16,290 bases of DNA from an uncultured Microbacteriaceae bacterium (lineage in GTDB: Bacteria > Actinomycetota > Actinomycetes > Actinomycetales > Microbacteriaceae), in assembly GCA_946481135.1 (NCBI GenBank), contig CAMLMQ010000046.1, positions 1 through 16,290 on the forward strand, in the 5' to 3' direction. The first letter of the stretch is position 1, and every line of letters begins with the position of its first letter. Shown in pieces: positions 7,261 through 14,149 of this stretch. The position numbers were made by a program, and so were the translations under genes. Under the pieces are notes generated by a model. That model did not search any database and was not told the DNA's origin. It saw nothing but the letters and a program-made list of their open reading frames with translations.

Positions 7261-7962
7261 CTACCGCGGACGCGGGGCGCGCACCCGGTTGGGGTCGATG
7301 CCCTTCGGGATCGGCAGCCCATTCTTGCCGAGCGACGACAGCCGGTTCGACACCGCGCTGATCTCCGACTTCGTGAGCGCCTTCTTGTAGGTGCGCAGGG
7401 TCGGCACGATGCGGGTGAGCGGCGTCGCCTCGGGGTCGCGCGCGTCGACGTAGATGAGGTGCACGGGCACCTCCGGCAGGATGCGGCGCACGTTCGCGCG
7501 CTCCTTGTCGAGCATCGGCTGGGTGCGCGTGCGAGGACCCTCACCGATGAGCACGACGCCGCCGCGCCCGATCGCGCGGTAGACGGCATCCTGCGTCTTG
7601 TTGAAGTTGATGGGGATCTCGTTGCCCGTCCACGAGCGGCGCAGCGAGCTCTTGAGCACGGCGCCGACCGCGCCGGGCTGGCCCTCGATCTGCGAGAAGG
7701 CGGCCTTCTCGGCACGGCGTCCGAGCACGATGAGCACGAGCAGGATGCCGGCGAGCACGCCCGCGACGAGGTAGAGGATCCACAGCACCGCGTTGCCGTC
7801 GCCGAACACGAGGGCGAGCACGATGCCCGCCGCGACGGGGGCGACGAAGGCGAGAAGCAGGTAGACGACGACGGCGCCGTCGTAGCGGCGGGTCATCTGG
7901 AAGACCTGCCACATCTGCTTGAGACGTCCGGGTTCCTTCTCCGGGGCGGTGGGGCGTGCCAT
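7261..7962 (-). CDS. DUF4191 family membrane protein
   Basis: A 233-residue protein of the actinobacterial DUF4191 family, function unknown. After a short basic cytoplasmic N-terminus (RLKQMWQVFQMTRR at about residues 13-26) it has two adjacent membrane segments, about 29-53 and 58-81, then a soluble domain of about 150 residues with conserved-looking stretches such as RRSWTGNEIPINFN, YRAIGRGGVVLIGEG and a positively charged C-terminus. The domain would face the cytoplasm if both segments cross. The ATG start follows a TATCGT -10-like element by 7 nt with no Shine-Dalgarno, so a leaderless mRNA is likely. In relatives it usually lies beside lipA; here that place holds the divergent pseudokinase gene. 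Family call comes from sequence pattern and context. Confidence 0.85.
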   Translation of the reverse strand: MARPTAPEKEPGRLKQMWQVFQMTRRYDGAVVVYLLLAFVAPVAAGIVLALVFGDGNAVLWILYLVAGVLAGILLVLIVLGRRAEKAAFSQIEGQPGAVGAVLKSSLRRSWTGNEIPINFNKTQDAVYRAIGRGGVVLIGEGPRTRTQPMLDKERANVRRILPEVPVHLIYVDARDPEATPLTRIVPTLRTYKKALTKSEISAVSNRLSSLGKNGLPIPKGIDPNRVRAPRPR

Positions 7963-7969
7963 GCCGTCA

Positions 7970-7975
7970 ACGATA
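7970..7975 (-). promoter_or_regulatory. Leaderless promoter of the DUF4191 gene (-10)
   Basis: TATCGT on the minus strand, 7 nt before the ATG at 7962. No Shine-Dalgarno lies between, and no clear -35 hexamer was found. Confidence 0.55.
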
Positions 7976-8084
7976 CGGGTTCGCGGACCTCACGATCGCA
8001 CGGGACGGCTCCTCACCCGGGCAGGCCGGGAACCGTTGTCCACCGTGCGGGCGGCTCGCGCTCCGGCCGGGTCGTCGGGCGCGG

Positions 8085-8090
8085 CACGAT
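8085..8090 (+). promoter_or_regulatory. Weak -10-like element of the pseudokinase gene
   Basis: CACGAT is followed by 6 nt (CCCCGG) and the GTG at 8097, the same spacing as the better leaderless promoters here, but with C in place of the first T. No Shine-Dalgarno is present before the GTG. Confidence 0.35.
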
Positions 8091-8096
8091 CCCCGG

Positions 8097-9461
8097 GTGG
8101 AGGAGGTCGCGGGCTACCGGGTGGTGCGGGCGGCGGGCACCGGCTCGCGGTCGCGCGTGCTCGTCGGGCACGCACCCGGCGGTCCGGTCGCGCTCAAGGT
8201 CTGCGCGACCGACGATCCCCGGGTCGCGGCCGAGATCGACGCCCTCGACCGGGGAGCGGGCGAGCACGTCGTGACCCTCCACGACGTCGCGGCGGACGCC
8301 CGCACGACCGTGCTCGTGCTCGAACGGCTCGGCCCCGCGACGCTCGCCGACCTGATCGAGCGTCGCGGCGTGCTCGACGCCGGTGAGGCCGTCACGATCC
8401 TCGCGCCGCTCGCGGCGACGGTCGAGCGCCTGCACGCGTCGGGCGTCGCGCACGGAGGTCTGTCGGTCGCGGCCGTCGGCTTCCGCGACGACGGCGCCCC
8501 CACGCTCTTCGGCTTCGGGGCGGCGGAGCTCTTCGCGCCCGGCTCACCCGAGGTCGTGCGGGAATCCGTCGCGGCCGTGCGCCACGACCGGGAGGCGCTG
8601 CGCGACCTCGCGACGCTCGTGCTCGCACGGGTCGGTGGCGCGCACGCCGCCACGGCACGCCGGCTCGCGACCGAACTGCCGCACGGGCCGGCCGGGATGC
8701 TGGCCCCCGCGCTCTTCGGCCTCGCGACCCCGACCGCCGTCTCATTCGACGCCGATGACGACCACGGCGTCGCGCTGCGCGCCCGAGAGCCGTCCGACAT
8801 CGTGCTCGTCGACGAGGTCGACGGCGTCGTTCCGCCGGCGGCCGTCGTGCCGCCCTGGCTCCGGGCGCTCATCCCCGACGCGTGGCGGGAGCGCGTCGAC
8901 GACGTCCTGAGCCGGGTCGTCACCCTCTGGGGCGGCTGGTCGGCGACTCGGCGGCGTCTCGTGCTCGCCGGCGGTGCGGCGGCGCTCACGGTCGCGGTCG
9001 CCGTCGCCGTCGTGCCTTCGGCCCCCGACGGCCCCGCGGAGCCCGTCAGCCCGGCCGCGATCGCCTCGCCGTCGTCGGCACCGGTCGACGATCTGCCCGA
9101 CGATCCGGTCGCAGCCGCGGGTCTGCTGTTGGAGCGTCGCGCGCGGTGTCTGCGCGAGTTGTCGGCGCTGTGCCTCGACGGTGTCGTGCAGCCGGGATCG
9201 GCGGCCCAGGCCGACGACGTCGCGCTCGTGCGCCGCCTCCAGGCCGGGGGCGAGTATCCGGGCGACGGCGACCGTATCGTCGTTGCGGCAGGGGAGGTGG
9301 TGCTCGTCGAGCGGCTCGGCGACTCCGCGCTGCTCGACCTCCCCGTCGGCAGCTCGCCGCGGTCGCTGCTCGTGCTGCGGACGGCAGAGGGCTGGCGCAT
9401 CCGGGACTACCTGGATGCGCCAGCCCTCGAGACCCGAACGGGTGAGGCCGGACCGGACTAG
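8097..9461 (+). CDS. Membrane-anchored protein kinase-like protein, predicted inactive
   Basis: A 454-residue protein with a Ser/Thr-kinase-like N-terminal half. Visible are a Gly-rich loop (residues 14-21), VALK with Lys34, and a helix-C Glu46. The HRD catalytic motif is replaced by HGG (119-121) and the DFG motif by GFG (139-141), so the catalytic and Mg-binding aspartates are both missing: a pseudokinase. A probable membrane segment at about 288-306, preceded by WSATRRR, separates it from an outside part of about 145 residues: a Pro/Ala/Ser-rich linker, then a small domain with Cys351 and Cys359 that ends in GWRIRDY and may be NTF2/SnoaL-like (weak guess). I chose GTG 8097 because the kinase fold begins there; the ATG at 7956 would overlap the divergent DUF4191 gene and its promoter. 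Its stop overlaps the sucB stop tail-to-tail. A role in sensing or binding partners is inference only. Confidence 0.75.
   Translation: MEEVAGYRVVRAAGTGSRSRVLVGHAPGGPVALKVCATDDPRVAAEIDALDRGAGEHVVTLHDVAADARTTVLVLERLGPATLADLIERRGVLDAGEAVTILAPLAATVERLHASGVAHGGLSVAAVGFRDDGAPTLFGFGAAELFAPGSPEVVRESVAAVRHDREALRDLATLVLARVGGAHAATARRLATELPHGPAGMLAPALFGLATPTAVSFDADDDHGVALRAREPSDIVLVDEVDGVVPPAAVVPPWLRALIPDAWRERVDDVLSRVVTLWGGWSATRRRLVLAGGAAALTVAVAVAVVPSAPDGPAEPVSPAAIASPSSAPVDDLPDDPVAAAGLLLERRARCLRELSALCLDGVVQPGSAAQADDVALVRRLQAGGEYPGDGDRIVVAAGEVVLVERLGDSALLDLPVGSSPRSLLVLRTAEGWRIRDYLDAPALETRTGEAGPD
9387..9428 (-). terminator. Perfect 16-bp stem-loop, probable sucB terminator inside the pseudokinase CDS
   Basis: Arms 9387-9402 (GAGGGCTGGCGCATCC) and 9413-9428 are perfect reverse complements around a 10-nt loop. 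It begins 29 nt past the sucB stop on the minus strand, a normal terminator position, yet lies within codons 431-444 of the opposing gene. There is no U-tract. A small ACCCG/CGGGT hairpin (9432-9443) sits beside it. It would also form in the plus-strand transcript. Confidence 0.7.
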
Positions 9462-11005
9462 ATGCCGAGCTGGCCCGCGAAGTCGCCGCTCTCGAGGCGC
9501 GCCTTGACCGCGCCGAGGAAGCGCGCGGCGTCGGCACCGTCGACGATGCGGTGGTCGTACGAGAGGGCCAGGTAGACCGTCGAACGGATCGCGATCGCGT
9601 CGAGACCGTCGTCGGTGACGACGACCGGCTTCTTCGTCACGATTCCCGTGCCGAGGATCGCCGACTGCGGCAGGAACACGATCGGGGTGTCGAACAGCGC
9701 GCCGCGGGAGCCCGTGTTCGTCACGGTGAAGGTGCCGCCCGAGAGCTCGTCCGGCGTCAGCTTGTTGTTGCGGGTGCGGTCGGCCTTGTCGGCGATCTCA
9801 CCCGCCAGCTGCGCGATGTTGAGATCGCTCGCATTGCGCACCACGGGGGTGAGCAGACCGCGCTCGGTGTCGACCGCGATGCTCACGTTCTCGTGGTCGG
9901 GGTAGACGATGTTGTCGCCGTCGACCGTGGCATTGATGATCGGGAACGCCTTGAGAGCCTCGGCGGCGGCGAGCACGAAGAACGGCAGGAAGGTCAGCTT
10001 CTGCCCGGTCTTCGCCTGGAACGCCGCCTTCACCTCATCGCGGTACTGCGCGACCTTCGTCACGTCGACCTCGACGACCGTCGTGAGCTGGGCGAGGGTC
10101 TGCATCGAGACCACGGCACGCTCGGCGACGACCTTGCGCAGACGCGACATCGGCACCGTGGTTCCGCGCAGCGGCGACGTCTCCAGCACCGGAGCGGCAG
10201 CCGCAGCCGGGGCGGCGGGGGATGCCGGCGGGGTCGCCGCGGCGAGCACATCCTGCTTGCGGATGCGGCCGCCGACCCCCGTGCCCGTCACCGAGTCGAG
10301 GTCGATGCCGCGCTCGTTCGCGAGCTTGCGCACGATCGGCGTCACATAGCCGGCGTGCGCGGTGGCTCCGGCGGCGGCCGGAGCGGCGGGTGCCGCCGCG
10401 GCGGGAGCCGACGGGCTGACCGGGGCAGGAGCCGCAGCGGCCGGAGCCGGAGCAGGAGCCTGTGCCGGGGCGGGCTCGGCCGCGGGAGCCGGGGCGGCCG
10501 CGGGGGCCGGAGCCGGCTCGGGCTGGGCCGCGGGTGCGGGCTGTGCGGCCGGCGCGGGCTGTTCAGCCGGCGCCGGCGGCTCGGCGGGGGCGGGCGGCTC
10601 GGCGGGCGCGGGCTGCTCGGCGGCCGGTGCCTCGGCGGCGGGGGCGGGCTGCTCGGCCGGAGCCGCCTCAGCGGCGGGGGCCTCCTCGGCCGCGGGGGCT
10701 TCCGCGGTCGGGGCCTCAGCGGTCGGGGCCTCTGCGGCCGGAGCCGCCGGAGCCGACTCGCTGCTCGAGCCGTCGCCGATGGTGACGAGCACGGCGCCGA
10801 CCTCGACGGTCTCGTCCTCCTGCACGAGGATCTGCTCGATCACGCCCGCGACGGGGGACGGGATCTCGGTGTCGACCTTGTCGGTGGAGACCTCGAGCAG
10901 CGGCTCGTCGACCTCGACACGGTCACCCACCTTCTTGAGCCAGCGGGTCACGGTGCCTTCCGTGACGCTCTCTCCGAGAGCCGGGAGGGTGACGGATTCG
11001 CTCAT
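9458..11005 (-). CDS. sucB: Dihydrolipoamide acyltransferase, E2 of 2-oxoacid dehydrogenase complexes
   Basis: E2 core enzyme: its lipoyl arm carries acyl groups from E1 to CoA and is reoxidised by E3 (lpdA, next door). The 515 residues show one lipoyl domain (about 2-78, lipoyl Lys43 in TDKVDTE), an Ala/Pro/Glu linker (about 84-218), a peripheral subunit-binding domain (about 220-255, YVTPIVRKLANERGIDL) and the catalytic domain (about 278-515) with SYDHRIVDG, His485 and Asp489. Many actinobacterial homologues carry two or three lipoyl domains; this has one. It is usually annotated as succinyltransferase SucB, but in mycobacteria and corynebacteria the corresponding E2 (DlaT/AceF) serves pyruvate dehydrogenase, so acetyltransferase activity is equally likely. 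The ATG has AAGGAG 9 nt upstream. It lies 47 nt after lpdA, probably on one transcript, though a TAAGCT at 11038-11043 might be an internal -10. Confidence 0.93.
   Translation of the reverse strand: MSESVTLPALGESVTEGTVTRWLKKVGDRVEVDEPLLEVSTDKVDTEIPSPVAGVIEQILVQEDETVEVGAVLVTIGDGSSSESAPAAPAAEAPTAEAPTAEAPAAEEAPAAEAAPAEQPAPAAEAPAAEQPAPAEPPAPAEPPAPAEQPAPAAQPAPAAQPEPAPAPAAAPAPAAEPAPAQAPAPAPAAAAPAPVSPSAPAAAAPAAPAAAGATAHAGYVTPIVRKLANERGIDLDSVTGTGVGGRIRKQDVLAAATPPASPAAPAAAAAPVLETSPLRGTTVPMSRLRKVVAERAVVSMQTLAQLTTVVEVDVTKVAQYRDEVKAAFQAKTGQKLTFLPFFVLAAAEALKAFPIINATVDGDNIVYPDHENVSIAVDTERGLLTPVVRNASDLNIAQLAGEIADKADRTRNNKLTPDELSGGTFTVTNTGSRGALFDTPIVFLPQSAILGTGIVTKKPVVVTDDGLDAIAIRSTVYLALSYDHRIVDGADAARFLGAVKARLESGDFAGQLGI
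10352..10756 (-). repeat. Low-complexity Ala/Pro/Glu-rich linker of E2
   Basis: About 135 codons (residues 84-218 of the E2) made almost wholly of Ala, Pro, Glu and Gln in imperfect units such as EAPTA, EAPAA, EQPAPA and EPPAPA. Such linkers are flexible swinging arms between lipoyl and core domains. The Glu-rich first half gives way to an uncharged Ala-Pro second half. The repeat makes length variation between strains, and assembly errors, likely here. Confidence 0.85.
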
Positions 11006-11014
11006 CAGCGGGTG

Positions 11015-11020
11015 CTCCTT
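11015..11020 (-). promoter_or_regulatory. Ribosome binding site of sucB
   Basis: AAGGAG on the minus strand, 9 nt before the ATG at 11005, in the short lpdA-sucB gap. Confidence 0.75.
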
Positions 11021-11052
11021 AGAAAGCCTGAGTCTCTAGCTTAAGTCGGGGG

Positions 11053-12426
11053 TCAGATCGCGTGGAGGGGCTTGCCGGCGATCGCCAGGAACGCCTCACC
11101 CATCGCCTCGTTCTGCGTCGGGTGGGCGTGGAGGTACGGCGCGATGTCCTCCGGATACGCCTCCCAGTTGACCGCGAGCTGCGCCTCGCCGATCAGCTCG
11201 CCGACGCGCGCCCCGATCATGTGCACGCCGAGCACGGGGCCGTCCTTCTGGCGCACGACCTTCACCGATCCGGCGGTGTGCAGGATGTGGCTCTTGCCGT
11301 TGCCCGCGAGGTTGTAGTCGTAGGTCGCGATCTGGTCGGCGCCGAACTTCTCGACGGCCTTCGCCTCGGTGAGGCCCACCGAGGCGACCTCGGGCTCCGA
11401 GTAGGTGACCTTCGGGATGTTGACGTCGTCGACCACGATCGGGTTCAGCCCCGCGATCTCCTCGGCGACGAAGATGCCGTGTTGGAAGCCGCGGTGCGCG
11501 AGCTGGAGGCCCGGCACGATGTCGCCGACCGCCCAGACGCCGGGGATGTTGGTGCGCAGCCGCTCGTCGGTGAGCACGAAGCCGCGGTCCATGTTCACGC
11601 CGACCTCCTCGAACCCGAGGTTCGCGGTCGCCGGGCCACGTCCCACCGCGACGAGCAGCAGCTCGGCCTCGATGGTCGTGCCGTCTTCGAGCGTCACGAC
11701 GACGCCCTGGTCGTTCTGCGTGACGCCCTGGAAGCGCACGCCGGTCTTGAACTCGATGCCGCGCTTGCGGAACGCGCGCTCGAACTGCTTCGAGATCGCG
11801 GCGTCCTCGTTCGGGACGAGGTTCGGCAGGGCCTCGATGATCGTCACCTCGGCGCCGAACGAACGCCACACGCTCGAGAACTCGACGCCGATGACCCCGC
11901 CGCCGAGCACGGCGACCTTCTTCGGCACGAAGTCGAGGGCGAGCGCCTGCTCGGAGGTGATCACGCGGCCGCCGATCTCCAGCCCCGGCAGCGAGCGCGA
12001 GTAGGAGCCCGTCGCGAGCACGACGTTCTTGCCGGTGACGGTGACGTCGCCGACCTGCACGGTCGTCGGGGAGGTCAGTCGACCTTCGCCTTCGATGGTC
12101 GTGATGCCGCGCGCCTTGATGAGGCCCTGCAGGCCCTTCCACTTCGACGTCACGACCTCGTCGCGGTACGCGGTGACGCCCGCGATGTCGACCGCGCCGA
12201 ACGTGGCCTGCACACCGAACTTGGCGGCCTCCTTCGTGACGTCGGCGACCTCGGCGGCGTGGAGCAGCGCCTTGGTCGGGATGCAGCCGACGTGGAGACA
12301 GGTTCCGCCGACCTTCCCCTTCTCGATGAGCCCGACCGTGAGGCCCAGCTGGCTGGCGCGCAGCGCGGCGGCGTAGCCACCGCTTCCTGCACCCAGGACG
12401 ACAAGGTCGAAGTTCTGCTCGGACAC
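11053..12426 (-). CDS. lpdA: Dihydrolipoamide dehydrogenase (E3)
   Basis: FAD enzyme that reoxidises dihydrolipoyl groups on E2 and passes the electrons to NAD+. With the GTG start at 12426 it has 457 residues, normal for E3. FAD-binding GAGSGG is at residues 12-17, the redox disulfide is Cys43/Cys48 in GGTCLHVGCIPTKA, the NAD-binding motif is GGGVIGVEF, a further FAD-binding segment is VWAVGDI, and the dimerisation domain carries the His435-Glu440 pair in HAHPTQNEAMGE. A longer reading begins at ATG 12447, but AGGGAG 7 nt before the GTG lies downstream of that ATG, so GTG is preferred. It is followed by sucB after 47 nt, which should place E3 and E2 on one mRNA; pepA is 93 nt upstream with stem-loops between. 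The enzyme probably also serves 2-oxoglutarate dehydrogenase. Confidence 0.95.
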   Translation of the reverse strand: MSEQNFDLVVLGAGSGGYAAALRASQLGLTVGLIEKGKVGGTCLHVGCIPTKALLHAAEVADVTKEAAKFGVQATFGAVDIAGVTAYRDEVVTSKWKGLQGLIKARGITTIEGEGRLTSPTTVQVGDVTVTGKNVVLATGSYSRSLPGLEIGGRVITSEQALALDFVPKKVAVLGGGVIGVEFSSVWRSFGAEVTIIEALPNLVPNEDAAISKQFERAFRKRGIEFKTGVRFQGVTQNDQGVVVTLEDGTTIEAELLLVAVGRGPATANLGFEEVGVNMDRGFVLTDERLRTNIPGVWAVGDIVPGLQLAHRGFQHGIFVAEEIAGLNPIVVDDVNIPKVTYSEPEVASVGLTEAKAVEKFGADQIATYDYNLAGNGKSHILHTAGSVKVVRQKDGPVLGVHMIGARVGELIGEAQLAVNWEAYPEDIAPYLHAHPTQNEAMGEAFLAIAGKPLHAI

Positions 12427-12433
12427 CCGGCGA

Positions 12434-12439
12434 CTCCCT
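12434..12439 (-). promoter_or_regulatory. Ribosome binding site deciding the lpdA start
   Basis: AGGGAG on the minus strand, 7 nt before the GTG at 12426 and downstream of the alternative ATG at 12447. This favours the GTG start. Confidence 0.65.
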
Positions 12440-12455
12440 ATATGCATGCGAGAAC

Positions 12456-12484
12456 GGGCCGCGACAGGGGGTGGCGTGCGGCCC
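12456..12484 (-). terminator. Stem-loop between pepA and lpdA
   Basis: GGGCCGC (12456-12462) pairs with GCGGCCC (12478-12484) around a 15-nt loop, 35 nt after the pepA stop on the minus strand. The arms are the same heptamers as in the glnA terminator. It could end pepA transcription, or act as an attenuator in the lpdA leader if lpdA is transcribed from a start upstream. Confidence 0.5.
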
Positions 12485-12490
12485 CGAGAA

Positions 12491-12506
12491 GCAGGGGATT
12501 CCCTGC
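12491..12506 (-). promoter_or_regulatory. Inverted repeat near the predicted lpdA start
   Basis: GCAGGG and CCCTGC, 6-bp arms around 4 nt. On the minus strand it comes just after a TANNNT hexamer (TAGGGT, 12514-12519) that might be the lpdA -10 element, so it could be an operator at the start site or a small leader hairpin. No known regulator is recognised. Confidence 0.35.
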
Positions 12507-12519
12507 CTCTTAGACCCTA

Positions 12520-14025
12520 CTACCTCGCGGAAAACTCTTCCGCGAGAGCGAGCAGCGTCCGCACGGTCGCCCCCGTCGGACCCTTGCCCGTTCCCCCGTG
12601 CGCGCCGCCCGAGTTGTTGGCGACCCCCGCGATGTCGAGGTGAGCCCACGGGATCTGGCGCTTCTCGTCGCCCTCGCCGACGCTGCCGACGAACGTGCGC
12701 AGGAAGTGGCCGGCGATGAGCATCCCGCCGCTCGTGTTGCCGGGCTTGGCGTTCGCGATGTCGGCGACGTCGCTGTCGAGCAGCGACCGCAGTTCGGGCG
12801 GGAGCGGCATCGGCCACATCACCTCGCCGACCGACGCACCGGCGGCGACGACCTTCGCGACGAGCTCCTCGTCGCCCATCACGGGGCAGTAGCGCTCGCC
12901 CATCGCGACGCGCGCGGCACCCGTGAGGGTGGCGACATCCACGAGGGCGTCGGGCTGCTCCTCGCTCGCCGCGACGAGGCCGTCGGCGAGCACGAGGCGG
13001 CCCTCGGCATCGGTGTTGAGCACCTCGACCGTCGATCCGCCGCGCATGCGCAGCACGTCGTTCGGGCGGGTCGCGGAACCCGACGGCATGTTCTCGGCGA
13101 GGCAGAGCCACGCCGTGAGGCGCACCGGCAGCCGCAGTCGGGCGGCCGCGAGCAGCACCGCGAGGGTGGTCACCGCGCCCGTCATGTCGTACTTCATGCC
13201 CACCATGCCGGTCGGCGGCTTGAGCGAGAGCCCGCCCGAGTCGAAGGTGATGCCCTTGCCGACGAGCGCGAGATGCGTCGACGCGCCTGCGGGGGAGTAG
13301 CGCAGCACGACGAGTCGCGGCGGGCGCACCGACCCGCGACCCACCCCGAGGATGCCCCCGAACCCCCCGGCGGCGAGGGCGTCCTCGTCGAGCACTTCGA
13401 CGTCGACCGGCAGCCCCTGCGCGAGGTCGACGGCGGCTGCGGCGAGCGTCTCGGGGTAGAGGTCGGACGGCGGGGTGTTCACGAGGTCGCGCACGGTGTG
13501 CACCGCACCGCCCACCGCATTGGCGCGCTCGACGAGGGCATCCGGGTCGGACGCGACCGCTGCGGGCACATGGACGACGATCTCGTCGGCCGGCGTCTTC
13601 GTCGTGCCGATCGTCGAGACGCGGTAGCCGGTGTACGCGTAGGCGCCGATCGCCGCGCCTTCGAGCACCGCGAGCGCCTCGGCCGCGTCGGCGACCGGAA
13701 GCGCGAGGGCGAGGCGGTCGATCCCGGTGAGCTGCCGGGCGGCCGACCCGGCGGCCTCACGGAGGGCGTCGGTCGTGACGGGCGCGGCGCCGAGTCCGAT
13801 GAGGGCGATCGCCGCGGTCGACCCGTCGGCGGCCGGCAGCCGACGCAGCTCGTCCGTCGCGCCCGTCGCGGCGATGCCCGCGAGCGCCGCCGCGACCGTC
13901 GGGAAGGCGCCGTCGTCGACGGCGAGCACCGGGCCGTCGGGCGTCTTCCGCACCCCGAGCACGAGCACCTCCACGTCGGCGGTCCGGGGGTCGGCGGTGG
14001 ACACGGAGAGCTGGGGCACGGCCAT
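12520..14025 (-). CDS. pepA: Leucyl aminopeptidase, M17 family
   Basis: Cytoplasmic two-metal aminopeptidase that removes N-terminal residues from peptides, with a role in peptide recycling. The 501 residues comprise a variable N-terminal domain (about 1-165) and the M17 catalytic domain. Metal-binding and catalytic residues are Lys257, Asp262, Lys269, Asp280, Asp339, Glu341 and Arg343 (motifs KGITFDSGG and NTDAEGRL). Their spacing equals that of E. coli PepA. The ATG lies 6 nt after a TAGCAT -10 element with no Shine-Dalgarno, so a leaderless mRNA is likely; the start also fits the family. The gene ends with two tandem TAG stops. It diverges from the PAC2 gene and precedes lpdA-sucB, an order I recall from Streptomyces (pepA-lpd-sucB). 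Some PepA proteins also bind DNA; nothing here shows that. Confidence 0.96.
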   Translation of the reverse strand: MAVPQLSVSTADPRTADVEVLVLGVRKTPDGPVLAVDDGAFPTVAAALAGIAATGATDELRRLPAADGSTAAIALIGLGAAPVTTDALREAAGSAARQLTGIDRLALALPVADAAEALAVLEGAAIGAYAYTGYRVSTIGTTKTPADEIVVHVPAAVASDPDALVERANAVGGAVHTVRDLVNTPPSDLYPETLAAAAVDLAQGLPVDVEVLDEDALAAGGFGGILGVGRGSVRPPRLVVLRYSPAGASTHLALVGKGITFDSGGLSLKPPTGMVGMKYDMTGAVTTLAVLLAAARLRLPVRLTAWLCLAENMPSGSATRPNDVLRMRGGSTVEVLNTDAEGRLVLADGLVAASEEQPDALVDVATLTGAARVAMGERYCPVMGDEELVAKVVAAGASVGEVMWPMPLPPELRSLLDSDVADIANAKPGNTSGGMLIAGHFLRTFVGSVGEGDEKRQIPWAHLDIAGVANNSGGAHGGTGKGPTGATVRTLLALAEEFSAR

Positions 14026-14031
14026 CGGGCC

Positions 14032-14037
14032 ATGCTA
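14032..14037 (-). promoter_or_regulatory. Leaderless promoter of pepA (-10)
   Basis: TAGCAT on the minus strand, 6 nt (GGCCCG) before the ATG at 14025. No Shine-Dalgarno lies between. An ATG overlapping the hexamer is out of frame. Confidence 0.65.
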
Positions 14038-14137
14038 ACCGCGCCGTCGGGCGGCGACCGTCCGCGCGGGATGTCCTGTTCGCTCAGGGCTTGGCGTCGC
14101 GATCCTCCGCTTCCGGCAACCGATCGTGACCCCGAAA

Positions 14138-14143
14138 TAGAAT
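14138..14143 (+). promoter_or_regulatory. Leaderless promoter of the PAC2 gene (-10)
   Basis: TAGAAT, the best -10 hexamer in the window, is followed by 6 nt (GGGGGC) and the ATG at 14150. The G-run is a poor, badly placed Shine-Dalgarno, so translation of a leaderless mRNA is more likely. No convincing -35 hexamer was found. Confidence 0.7.
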
Positions 14144-14149
14144 GGGGGC

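Noticed and set aside
7956..8096. Longer N-terminus of the pseudokinase from ATG 7956
   Set aside because: It would overlap the start and promoter of the divergent DUF4191 gene, and the added residues look non-coding.
10362..11039. Ala/Gly-rich frame on the plus strand, resembling a PE-PGRS-like protein
   Set aside because: It is the antisense reading of the Ala/Pro/Glu linker and lipoyl domain of the E2 gene. No ribosome binding site or promoter supports it.
12427..12447. lpdA start at ATG 12447
   Set aside because: The Shine-Dalgarno AGGGAG lies downstream of that ATG and correctly upstream of GTG 12426; the extra residues precede the usual E3 N-terminus.
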